DNA of 64,000 bases, from NCBI GenBank assembly GCA_020310875.1, contig CM035423.1, positions 128,829,138 through 128,893,137 of the forward strand. Direction: 5' to 3'. Shown here piece after piece: positions 1 to 9,905 of this stretch. The stretch's first letter is position 1. Every line of letters starts with the position of its first letter. The notes under the pieces are model-generated. The model was not told where the DNA came from. It did not search any database and saw nothing but the letters and a program-made list of their open reading frames with translations. The position numbers were made by a program, and so were the translations under genes. The DNA is from Ceratopteris richardii (lineage: Eukaryota > Streptophyta > Polypodiopsida > Polypodiales > Pteridaceae).

Positions 1-649
1 GAGGACCTGAAACATCTCTCTTTATTCTTGCTGCCGGTCTACACACACAAAGAGACAGCTTGATAAGAACACACATAGAAAAAGTTCTTGGACTTCATTA
101 TTGCGTTGTAAAACGGACAGCCATCACTAGATTGTCGAATGGGGAGTTGTTGAAGCAAACTTCCCACAACAAAGGCATATTGTTAGATTGTGCAAGCTAT
201 GAAGATCTAGGCTTCCTTCACTACAAAGGGCCTCACCCTAGAAATTCAAACCCAAACTTTGTATCATTCTAGCTTGTCATGTGAGACATCCAATCATGGT
301 ACCTACCATGGAGGATACCATGGGGATGTCTCAACATACGTTATGTGGCATCCTACGGAACGTACTCTCAACAGCAGCATCCTTGATCCGTTCATACACT
401 AGCTATACACATCCTTTTGTGACAACGTGCGTATTGATTATAATAACTAGTACCAAGCACATATCCATTCTTTATTAGATGAATAATGGATGTTCTGGGC
501 TTATAATTTTGCAACTCCTTGGCACTTTCAATAAATAGTCTTTAAAATATCCTTCATGTTCCTTCCTTTGTCCAACAAGACATTACAATCAAAAGTCAAA
601 ACAAATGAAATGAAATAAAATCATCTCATATCTGATTAAGTGTGCTCAC
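1..649. other. Downstream part of the SDR gene; no exon recognised
   Basis: The GT donor that ends exon 3 of the minus-strand dehydrogenase gene lies at 644-649, so this stretch should be intron 3 and perhaps later sequence. I looked for the family's YxxxK catalytic motif and C-terminal half on the minus strand and did not find them. Short open stretches on the plus strand show no recognisable protein. The remaining exons probably lie beyond the left edge. Confidence 0.4.
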
Positions 650-2014
650 CGCAAGCTGTCCAAGTATGGAGCTGACGTTTACAATCCGTGCACCTGCTGC
701 TGAAGGCCTTAACAATGGAAGTAGCTGCCTGGTAACTTCCTTTACTGCTCGATAGTTTGTATCTAGCACCATTTGTGCAGATGCAAAACTAGGTTCGTAG
801 TCTGTGATTCCTGCATTATTTATCTGCAAAAACATCAATTCAATGGCAAATGAGTAGGTAAAAACGCAAACATTTAATGATAACAATGGATGCATGTGAG
901 CTTTGTGAAAATGTCAATGGTCAAAAAAACACAAAACACCGAAACTAGATAGCAAAAGAGAAGTTCATGTGTGCCCATGCCGGGAATCTATACAATTAGT
1001 GTGCCATGAACTTCGCATTTGTATGAATTAAAAAATTCATTCTCATGGTCATTGCTGGCCAGTAACAGGTAAAAAAGTAGGTCTCTATGCGCCATCCCGA
1101 GCACCACTAGATTCTATGTAACGTAGGAAGTGTTTCATTACACATGTTCTATTATGAGTTTTGTAAATTCTCATAATTATGTTGCATTGTTGCAATCGTA
1201 CTACATAGACATGCATGATCACGTGATCATACATACATGTATTTGTTGCCTTTTCAAATTAACGAAGCACTGACTCTCCACCAGAGCAACACACAAGAGA
1301 TAAATCTGTATTGAGTTTACGCCACGGCGATAAATGAACAAAGCTCGAGACAACACATGTGAAGAGACAGAGCAAAGAGAGAGGGAGGGTGGGGGATAAA
1401 ATTTCATAGTAACAGGCAAAATGAATGAATCAAAACAGTTTAAGCCACGGCGATAAATGAACAAAAGCTCAAGACAACACATGTGAAGAGACAGAGCAAA
1501 GAGAGAGGGAAGGTGGGAAATAAAATTTTCATAGTGGCAGGCAAAATGAATGAGTCAAAACGATGAGGTCTGATGCATATCAAACCAATATATCAAAGCC
1601 GTTGTATTTCTGCTTCAACCACTCTGCTAGCTGTGATATTGATGTCGCACTCAGCACATCGAGTACATGGTAGACCACATTCAATCCTTGGCCTTTGAGA
1701 TTCTCGGTGGCGGCTAGACCTCTTTCTTGGTCGCGAGCTGTCAAAATAACAGTTGAACCTTCTTGCCCAAGCTTCTTTACAATCTCAAATCCGATGCCTT
1801 TATTTCCACCTGTAACGAGAGCAATTGTGTTCTCGGTCCACCATCTGCTGAACCAAAAACTACTCGGTGAGAATTGTTTGCAAGCGAAGAATACGAGCGC
1901 ATGATTGACTGAAGAAACGACATAAAAGTATATGCACGACCGATAGCCCAAATAAGTACTTTTCTTCTGCAGGAACTAGTTCCAGAGATATACAACAGAC
2001 CTTGTGGTAGCCAT
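650..2014 (-). CDS. Short-chain dehydrogenase/reductase, 5' three exons (carbonyl reductase / neomenthol dehydrogenase-like)
   Basis: The product should be a cytosolic NAD(P)H-dependent oxidoreductase acting on a carbonyl or alcohol; the substrate cannot be read from sequence. Coding exons on the minus strand are 2014-2001 (14 nt), 1844-1586 (259 nt) and 823-650 (174 nt). Introns are 2000-1845 (GTCTGT...AGCAG) and 1585-824 (GTTTGA...TTTGCAG), followed by a strong GTGAGC donor at 649. The phases join perfectly: 91 codons, then 58. The predicted N-terminus, MATTRWWTENTIALVTGG, resembles plant carbonyl reductase/neomenthol dehydrogenase-like SDRs. Visible motifs are the cofactor glycine motif TGGNKGIG (residues 16-23), NNAG (93-96), active-site Asn114 in TNYRAVK and the catalytic Ser in VNVSS (139-143). 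The YxxxK pair and about half of the usual 280-310 residues are missing because the gene runs off the window. I chose the ATG at 2014 because it alone gives the SDR frame after splicing. Upstream ATGs at 2077 (a six-codon uORF) and 2067 (another frame) could dampen translation. Confidence 0.85.
1315..1562. repeat. Tandem duplication (2 x about 123 bp) in intron 2 of the SDR gene
   Basis: Copies 1315-1437 and 1438-1562 start GTTTA(C/A)GCCACGGCG and end TGAATCAAAAC/TGAGTCAAAAC. They differ by a handful of substitutions and single-base indels. The second copy ends about 23 bp from the exon 2 splice donor. Each copy carries a GAGAGAGGGAGGG-type purine run. Confidence 0.9.
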
Positions 2015-2308
2015 CTCTGAGCTGTTATGACCTTATCTGCCCCGTCAAGAGAAAAGTTAAGTTTCATTCTTCCTCATCGAATCAAATTCTCTCGCCATTA
2101 GCATATCAATGGGAAACAGCACTACATTCCGCTAATCTAACCCTCAAACCATTACCATATCAATACGAAGCCAACGTTGCAATACTCATATAGACTAGAG
2201 TTTCTCAGTGCAAGCTAACCAGGCTGCACATGGACCGGATTCCAGGTCGTCAAAGGTCACATTAGCGATCTCAAAAGCCTAATCACTTACAATGATTTTG
2301 TGCTTGAA

Positions 2309-2595
2309 TTTTTTTTTAATTGAGGAAGTTCGGTAGGAGCCTAATTTCCTTTGCTTGAATAGTAGATTGAAACTTTGCTTGAATAGTAGATTGAATATTC
2401 ATGGGACCCCTGTATCCCACAAAGCAGGGGTTAGAGTGCCGAAAAGTGACACTCGAAAAAGACTACGTGAAGGCAACTCGTTTAAAAACTAGTTTTTACA
2501 CTGACCTAGGGCCACAACTATCCTATTGTAAGCAAGGGTTGAACCCTCACCCCTGTCTCAAGAGGCAAAAGGCCCACCTAGGTGATCTAATGCGC
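2309..2595 (-). mobile_element. tRNA-derived SINE, diverged copy
   Basis: On the minus strand this starts with a tRNA-like head (B-box-like AGGGTTCAACCC, reverse of 2530-2550, with the shared CCTCTTGA segment). It ends in an oligo(T) stretch on the plus strand at 2309-2317. The mid-part carries the family hallmark ATGGGACCCCTGTATCCCAC at 2401-2420. An extra 24-bp duplication (TTTGCTTGAATAGTAGATTG) lies at about 2350-2395. It is clearly related to the well-preserved copies at 4.1-5.5 kb but more diverged. Confidence 0.65.
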
Positions 2596-2699
2596 ACTTT
2601 GTGATTGCATTTTCAGTGATTTCATGGAATTTCATATTGTTGAATTTATGCACATTGAATGATTTAACTATTGAATTTAAGAATTTGTATCAAACATTA

Positions 2700-2790
2700 G
2701 ATCATTGTCTACGTGTCGTGGGTCAAGTGGTTGGGTTTTTCACCTCTTTAAACAGGGATGAATATTATATCCTCCCCATTGGTTGCAGGA
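2700..2790 (+). mobile_element. SINE head fragment
   Basis: Only the tRNA-like 5' part is recognisable: GTGGGTCAAGTGGTTGGG (A-box region) followed by a CACCTCTTTAAACAGGG segment aligning with the CGCCTCTTGAGGCGGGG part of the intact copies. The body is absent, so this is a truncated or very old copy. Confidence 0.45.
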
Positions 2791-2837
2791 CAGTCCATAG
2801 GCAAGTCAAACTAAATTGTACTATCTGCGGGCTTCTT

Positions 2838-3118
2838 TCTATTGAGAGCTTCATGCTTCACCTTTTTGTCCAAACTCTAAATCATTCTCATGCAAGTTCA
2901 ATTAATCCCACATGCAATGTATTTTGTTTGCTACTCCATATACGGAGGGCCTTCCTTCACAAGCAATTCACTTTATCCCATTGCTAAGTGTGTCACTCTC
3001 CTCTCATGGAGTCTTGATGCTCATAGACCATTTCATGTAAATCATTTTTCATTTATCAATTCAACATGTTTGGGTATCTTTTATTTCATCTTCTTGTTTT
3101 GATTAATGTACGATTAAC
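2838..3118 (+). repeat. Dispersed repeat, copy 1 (possible LTR fragment)
   Basis: About 280 bp that recurs in the same orientation at 6271-6545. Shared blocks include GAGAGCTTCATGCT, CACTTTATCCCAT and GTGTCACTCTCCTCTCATGGAG. Copy 2 begins TGTTGAGAGC right after a purine run, so both may be LTR fragments of one unnamed element. No coding signal was found. Confidence 0.6.
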
Positions 3119-3699
3119 AATAAATTAGGAGTTTCATTCTTTATTTCAACATGGCATATGTATTGATTTCGTAGTATCACTTTTTTCATCATCATCTTTA
3201 TCATTAACATATGCCTTATTCCTAATCCCTCCCTCCCTCCCATATCTCATTTTGCAATAAAAATCCTTCTAAGCATTATTTCATTTCTTCATTTAGCAAT
3301 GACTAATATCACCATTTTCGTTATTATCATAATGTCTTTTTTTTTCAACTACATGCATTCTGTACTAAAGGTGTTCTAAGCACCATTGTTCATAGCCTTT
3401 CAATTTTTTCTTTTCTTTTCATCATAATAACAAAGTGCTTATGAGCACTTTCAATCAATAAAAGTCCATGTCTTTATAGCACTTGAGCTTCTTGTTCATG
3501 CAAGGACATCTTGAATTTTTCCATCAAAAGTAGAGCAAGCAAATGCTAGCAGTCCGATTGGATCTTGTTCAAGGCCAGTTTCAATCTATTCTTTAAACAA
3601 AAGCTTCAATATATTCCTAAAGATGGTCAAAGCAGCTCGAGTTTAGCGTTTATCATGCAACCTGTTAAGAAAACATAGAGCTTATGTGCTATAATTTTT

Positions 3700-3945
3700 T
3701 CTTTTTAAATTGAGGTTCGACATACTTCTCTGAGTTTTAACTTTGAAAGAACAATTGTGCAAGTAAATGGGCATAGTACCCGTGGAACCCCCTGTATCCC
3801 ACAAAGGAGTTAGACAAGATTACAACTCATTTTAACTGATTTAGAATAGCCAAAACCATTACTTGTCCAGCCCAAAAATTAAACTCTGGACTTCCGCCTC
3901 AAGAGATCAAAGACTCAACCACTAAAACAATTGGATGTGGACTAT
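3700..3945 (-). mobile_element. tRNA-derived SINE, strongly diverged copy
   Basis: In order on the plus strand: AAATTGAGGTTCGACATA (tail end of the family), AACTTTGAAAGAACAATTGTG, GGGCATAGTACCCGTGGAA, CCCTGTATCCCAC, then a decayed tRNA-like head with CCGCCTCAAGAGATCAAAG. The order matches the reverse complement of the intact SINEs nearby. Confidence 0.55.
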
Positions 3946-4065
3946 GTGCTACAGTTCAATGGAGCTTGCATAAAAAACATGAAGTGAAAAGGCCGCACTA
4001 AGCAGAGGGTCCATCACTGCTCTTCAACATCACTAAAATCAACGTTTGCAATGAATCGCATGCAA

Positions 4066-4387
4066 AAGTCTCTCAGTCCCAACCCGCTTGGTGGGGTGGT
4101 TGGGCCTTTCGCCTCTTGAGGCGGGGGCGAGGGTTCAACCCCCACTAGCAACATGTAAGGGACATGTTATCTTGGAAATCTTGTAATGTGGTTGATGTGC
4201 TACCGTTTGCCCTACTACACGATAGTTGTGACCGTAGTCTAACCCAGCTATGTAAACCCCTGTTCTTGTGGGATAAGGGGGGTCCCATGGGTACTATGCC
4301 CTTCCTTGTACAGTTGCAATTTCAAAGTTAAAGCTTGGAGGAGTAGGCCTCGGCTGAACCTCCATTTTTTTTTAAGTCTCTCAGTCC
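4066..4387 (+). mobile_element. tRNA-derived SINE, full-length, with target-site duplication
   Basis: The element occupies about 4080-4373 (294 bp). It is flanked by a perfect 14-bp duplication, AAGTCTCTCAGTCC, at 4066-4079 and 4374-4387, as expected for LINE-mediated insertion. The head carries an A-box-like GGTGGGGTGGTTGGGCC and a B-box-like GAGGGTTCAACCCCC, the internal polymerase III promoter layout of tRNA-derived SINEs. The tRNA-unrelated body ends AACCTCCATTTTTTTTT. This is the best-preserved copy and defines the family in this window. Its partner LINE is not visible here. Confidence 0.85.
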
Positions 4388-4904
4388 ACATTAGCGACTG
4401 CGAGCTAAGCCGTTGGCATAGCAGCTTTCATATTCTCAGTAGATATGGCCTCTCAAAAACTGCTCACTCCACCATCTAAGCGATGAAGTAGACCTTGACT
4501 CTTTGCTACACCATTTTCTCCTCAGCAAGAGAAAGCGGATAAGATCTGAGGCAACAGATCCACGTCCTGAAGAAACCATCGCCGTAGAGAAGGTTGGACC
4601 CTATGTTTTCCCCCTGCAGGCTGCAATGCACTTTCATTCCCCGAAAGAGGAGATCCAACTGACATGAGCTAGCGCTGAATATAATCCTGACTCAGCAACT
4701 AACTGCACCAACAATTGAGTTAAGCAGTCTCCATTAGGAATTGGAAACAGCAAGGCCTTTGCAGAGGTGTACTGGCAAGGGCATTCACACATTCGTTGCT
4801 CTCCATTGTCGGCCAAAATGAGCAGTACAAGATCATTATATGGATCCACGATAAGTCATCGCTGGAAATTGAGTGCCTCACCAATTCACATCCATGCAAA
4901 GGAA

Positions 4905-5190
4905 GCTGGTTGGGTCTCTCGCTTCTTGATGCGGGGGCGAGGATTCAATCCCTGTTGGTCACATGTAAGAGACATGTATAACCTGGAATGATGAAGCATA
5001 TGGCTAATGTGCCATTGTTTGACTAGCCCTGCGGTAGTTGTGACCGTCGTTCAACCCAGTCTTGTAAACCCATGTTCTTGTGGGATAAGGGGGGTCCCAT
5101 GGGTACTATGCCCTTCCTTGTACAGTTGCAATTTCAAAGTTAAAGCCCGAGAGAGTAGGCCTCAGCCGAACCTCCATTTAAAAAAAAAAC
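4905..5190 (+). mobile_element. tRNA-derived SINE, copy 2
   Basis: Aligns over almost its whole length with the copy at 4080-4373, but the first bases of the head are missing (it begins around GCTGGTTGGGTCTC). The B-box region reads CGAGGATTCAATCCC. The body includes GTGGGATAAGGGGGGTCCCA and TACAGTTGCAATTTCAAAG, and the end is AACCTCCATTT followed by an A-run. I found no clear target duplication. Confidence 0.75.
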
Positions 5191-5236
5191 TAAGCGAACA
5201 TCAACTACGGTTTTTTTTTTTCCTTCAAAGAGAGAA

Positions 5237-5560
5237 GACATGAGTTTTTTTTTTTTTTTTAATGGAGGTTCATCTGAGACCTACTCCTCCAAGCTTTAAC
5301 TTTGAAATTGCAATTGTACAAGGAAGGACATAGTACTCATGGGACCCCCCTTATCTCACAAGAACAGGGGTTTACACAGTTGGGTTAGACTGCTGTCACA
5401 ACTACTGTGAAACAAGACAAACGGTGGCACATTAGCCACAAGGTACAAGTTTCCATGATAACATGTCCTTTACATGTTGTCGGTGGGGGTTGAACCCTCG
5501 CCCCCGCCTCAAGAGACGAAAGGCCCAACCACCCAACCAAATGGCTTGGGGCTGACATGA
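5237..5560 (-). mobile_element. tRNA-derived SINE, copy 3, inverted relative to copy 2
   Basis: The element lies at about 5244-5553 and reads from the head at about 5553 down to a long T-run at 5245-5260 (an A-tail on its own strand). The short duplication GACATGA at 5237-5243 and 5554-5560 may be its target site. The head contains the reverse complement of GGGTTCAACCCCC. Its tail faces the tail of copy 2 across roughly 55 bp, forming a near-full-length inverted repeat. Confidence 0.8.
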
Positions 5561-5989
5561 CTTCGTTGTGCTCGAGTCTCTTAGGCAAGAATTCATGTCA
5601 AAAAGGCATAAGTTCTACTTGAAAATATTGAAAAAAAAACATGTGCCATCAGTGATGTATTCACATAGGAGAGCGGAACACTTAAATTGTATTTCTACAG
5701 CTCCACGAGCCTCCACCTTATGTGAAGGCAACTCAAAACGGAAGCCCAATAATGTTTAACTTTGGAAGTATGCATGTTTACTCAAATTGTTATGTGAGTC
5801 CATGATGTTCATGACCGTTTCCTAAAAGGTTAAGTCTCATTGTATACACTTATCTTTATGTGATGGCACACATCCATAGCTCAAATGTAAAGGGATTAGA
5901 CACCACTTTCTTAAAGAAGGTAAGGCCCTCCCTATATGCACATCCATATGTCCTCAATGCATGCTCACAAAAATCCTATGTATGTTTAG

Positions 5990-6235
5990 AGATTCCATAT
6001 GTCCGTAGATCCCCACAAAATTACTTGAATCCCAAATGTTGTTCAAGTATGTGTCTAGGGATTGCATATGTCCTTAGATCCCCACGAAACCACTTGGACC
6101 CCAAATGTGCTCAAGTATTTGTCTAGGAATCTCATATGCCCCTAGATCCCAAGGGATGCCATATGTCTAAGGATCTCATATGTCCTTAGATCTAAAAACC
6201 CAATGGACTAAGTGATGTCATATGTCAATAGTTCC
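5990..6235. repeat. Degenerate local tandem repeat (about 70-bp unit)
   Basis: Units contain CATATGTCC(G/T)TAGATCCCCAC and CAAGTATTTGTCTAGGGAT. Two complete units run 5990-6058 and 6059-6127; shorter remnants follow to 6235. Nothing coding is apparent. Confidence 0.6.
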
Positions 6236-6270
6236 CTACATTAAAAACAAAAGAGTTATTACATGGAGGG

Positions 6271-6545
6271 GAGTGTTGAGAGCTTCATGCTCCATCCTTT
6301 TGTCGAAACTATAAATCACTCTCGTGCAAGTTCATTTATCCCACATGCAACATATTTTGCCCTCTATAGCCTCCCATCACATGCACATTCACTTTATCCC
6401 ATTTCCAAGGGTGTCACTCTCCTCTCATGGAGTTTTCATAATCATAGAGCATTTCATGTAGGTCATTTTTCACTTATCAATTTAACATGTTTTTATATCG
6501 TTTATTTCATCCTTCTTAGTTTGATTAATATGTGATTGATAGTAG
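6271..6545 (+). repeat. Dispersed repeat, copy 2 (possible LTR fragment)
   Basis: Second copy of the repeat at 2838-3118. The start, GGAGGGGAG followed by TGTTGAGAGCTTC, looks like a polypurine tract plus an LTR start, although no matching primer site or partner LTR is visible. Confidence 0.55.
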
Positions 6546-7097
6546 ATTTGTGGGTTTCGAACCTTGGGCCTTCATTCAAGGGCCCAAAGTGTTTACGACT
6601 ACACCATGCAACTCCAACTAGTGAATTAATTTTAGCAAAGCCATAATCAAACTCATAAAGTCCATTATGAAGATGTCATAAAGTCCAATATGAAGATGTC
6701 TTGTGAATATGCCTCTTTTGTTAGTGATGTCGCATACAAATGCACTCTTTTTCTCTAGAAATTTAAACTCTTCTCTATTAAATGTAGAGGCTAATAAAAG
6801 ATTACATGCAGATTGGGTTACATAAAGCATGTTAATAATCATATAAGAAAATCATTCATTATTGATGAGTGTCATGCTAATTCTGGTTCAAAGCATACTA
6901 ATAATCATATAACAAAACCATTCACTATAGGTAAGTGTCACTAAACCTAGCCTTCTAACTTTGGCCAAGTGGTGTAGAATAGTTAAAATGTGGTCAATGT
7001 CCAAGGGAAATAAAAATGATTGTGATTACTTGTAACCTTCCATGAGTTGGCTAAAAAAAGGGAAAGAGGGGGGACTCTAGATACTTTTTATGAGATC

Positions 7098-7260
7098 ATC
7101 CATCCTAGGTAATGGATACTTTTTTTATGGTGATCTTGTTCATAACTTTTTGTAATCCACATAGAAGTTCATTTGTCCATCCTCTTTCTTCATAAGAAGA
7201 ACGAGAGTGTCCTTAGGGGATTCACTATAATGAAACCCTTGTCAAGATAGGCATGTGTCT
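7098..7260 (-). pseudogene. Ty3/gypsy reverse transcriptase relic
   Basis: The minus strand reads LLMKKEDGQMNFYVDYKKL followed, after stops and a frame change, by a TIKK...YPLPR-like segment. This corresponds to the fingers region of Ty3-type RT (VKKKDGSWRFCVDYRALN...YPIPR). Nothing upstream or downstream is still recognisable, so the element is old. Confidence 0.6.
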
Positions 7261-7289
7261 CTCTAGAAATCTCATCCTCTTCTTTTGCA

Positions 7290-9860
7290 TTAAATCTTCA
7301 AGGTTGTCAAGAGACATGTTAATGACCACGCATGAGCTATAGCTCGTGATTAGCATCATTATGTAAGATGGTGAAGTCCATCTCGAACATCTAATGGAAA
7401 TTCATCCACACACTTTATTAGTGGCAAATCTAAACATGTTTGGACCCTCATAATCCAAAGCATGCATTATTGATATACTCGGCACAACATTGATGCATGA
7501 TCTTGTGTTGGAGAGGGAACTTTTGCTTCCTTTTAGACCATTAAAAAAGCAAGCTTGTGTGACCCCTCCCCTAAAGGTAGGAGCTTTGGAGGCCAAGGGA
7601 GCTCCCATGCCACCTGACGGGTAGCCAAGAGGACCCCCATATGGTGGATGCATGCAACCACAAAGTGTGAACTAGAAGGAGGACGAACCGATACAACCCC
7701 TATCTCCTTCCCATTTGATTAAGGGAAATGAGAATCATGTTGCTCTAAATGAAGAGTGTTCCAAATTCCAAAAACATCATATATTGGAGTAAAATACTTC
7801 TTTTGTAGCCATGACTGAGAAAGAGCTTCAACCAATCATCCATTTTAGACCAACTTTCCTCGTTTTGCACTTCCCAAAAAGGATCCGAGAACGATCCTTC
7901 TTTGGGAGTTCTTCTTCGAAACCTTGCCTTCTCATGGGCAAGTACTTAAGGAGGAAAAAGACAGAGAGCTCTCTTTTAGGACATCAAAGTGAGAATATCT
8001 CTTGAATGACATAAAAGCCAAGAGAAGGAAGATTTTAACGAGATGAGCATCCAAAATGAAGAGTGAATGTTTGTCATTGAACTTTTTTGAAAAGTTTCTT
8101 CTCAAAATCAAAGGAAGCATGTAAATGGCATAAAGTAACTCTGCATAGAGATTGCACCTTGTAATATGCATGCATACATGCATGATTTTAAAAGTAGATG
8201 CACATATTGGGATACACGAATATGGAGGCTCCAAGAAGGAATCAAAGAAGTGGAATGGTCCACATCACCACCATGGAAGCACTCAAGTAAATTCAAAGGG
8301 ATTGATGAAGCTTGGTTTCCAGATAAGTATTATTTTGATTGCCATATAAATCAAGAACATGCAATGCATGTTACAATAAATGTGAATTTGCAAAAAGAAT
8401 GCATAGATACATGTGACAAGTTTCTTTTGTCACATACACAATTAGTCATGGAAATGTTTTGGATTATGCATCAAATTCATATGGTTCATGATAAGAAATA
8501 TTTTTTGTGCATGACCATGGACATGGTTTATCTAAAATTATATTTGATGTATTTTGGCAATGTTCATGCAAAAAAAAAAAGATGCATGGAGATTTTGCAC
8601 CATCCTTTGAATCAAGAAAGTTCCAAATTTGAACTTTTGCATGCTATAAGGAGGGGTTCAATTTCTTAATCTTATGCATGCTACACCTCTTCATGGGTTT
8701 GTGGGATAAAAGGGAGATTCAAATTATACAATTTTGAGTTTGGTTTGGACTTCCAAAGAATAGAGGAATAATGGTGCTAGAGCCAATCGACCATACAAAA
8801 CTACCATTCAACTCCTATATTGTTGGTTGATTATAAAAAAGAAACTAATTCTACATTAGTGAGATACCCTAAGCTTAAAGTCCTTATGGAATTCCAAATT
8901 CCATAAAAATCCATGACATGCCCAATCAACAAGGACAAGGACTTTAGTAATAGCTCAAAATTTTCTCTTATTGAACCACAAAGTATTGGTGCTAGCTTAC
9001 ACTACTTCTTATCAAGGCTCTAAATGAAAGAGAATAGAGAATTTAAATCATGTTCAAAGAAGGAAGAATCAATACCTTGTGCACAATGGTGGCTCATTTT
9101 TTTGACAAGTGAAAAGATGTTAAAAAGATATCATCCTTTTGAAGTACTCATTCCTCCCTTCAAGGAAGTCCTCTATTTGTGAGAAGTATGAACTATTTAG
9201 GGTTTTAAACAACTCTTCCAAGCAAATGAAAGTCGTAAAGGAGTAGGTAAACTAGAAGGGTTGTAAGAGACCCTAAATACCATTTACTTGTGTCCTTGAA
9301 GTAAAGAACTATTTTTTAGATGGTAAGAAGTGTTTCCATCTTCTTCATATTAACAATGGATTGGAAAATCAATTATTCTCTTAAATTTTAGATATTCAAA
9401 TATAGTTGAGACCAAAAAAACTAGATCTATTATTAGATGACATTAAAAAAATGTTTTTACAAAGTACATATAAAAAAATAATAATTATAGAGCCAATCTT
9501 TAAGAGTAATTCTTTTCAAGTAATAGAAGTGATTGAGACTTGGTAAGTTGAAATTTCATATTGACATGATCACCAAAACAAATAAGTATTATATCTCTCA
9601 CTTAATTAGACTACAATCCCAAGATAGGAGCTAAAATGATATAAATTAAAGTGGAAGTGTAAGTTGAATGGTCTGGGATAATGACATTAAAGTTATGGAT
9701 AATCAAACCTTCCAACTCTGGGAGATATGTTCAGTAAGCCTCAAAGAAAAGAACTGAAAAGCTCTAAATAATTCTTTTAACTAAAGGCCTCAATAAGTTA
9801 AGATAAAATCTTTCAAATTATGACAAAGAAAAGTTGAAAGAGCACCACTTTCAATGTGCC
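7290..9860. other. AT-rich stretch without recognisable gene
   Basis: No protein family, RNA gene or clear repeat boundary could be identified. The longest open stretch (8166-8669 plus, 167 codons) has many Met/His/Lys residues, no motif I recognise and no homopolymer-free coding signature; I regard it as chance. The sequence is probably decayed transposon DNA upstream of the tract at 9868-9905. Confidence 0.5.
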
Positions 9861-9867
9861 CTCAAGT

Positions 9868-9905
9868 AGTTTTCGAGGATGAAGGTTCTTTATGGGGAGG
9901 GGAAA
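9868..9905 (+). other. Relic of a Ty3/gypsy 3' end (polypurine tract)
   Basis: TTTTCGAGGATGAAGG, then TTCTTTATGGGGAGGGGAAAGG, resembles the end of plant Ty3 chromovirus coding regions (TTCGAGGACGAA...) and the purine-rich primer site for plus-strand DNA. No LTR can be defined after it. Confidence 0.4.

Noticed and set aside
1777-2067. Alternative start for the SDR gene at the ATG at 2067
   Set aside because: It reads in a different frame from the conserved TGGNKGIG segment after splicing, so it cannot encode the SDR protein.
8166-8669. 167-codon open frame on the plus strand
   Set aside because: No recognisable domain, AT-rich Met/His/Lys composition and no transcription or splicing signal; probably chance.
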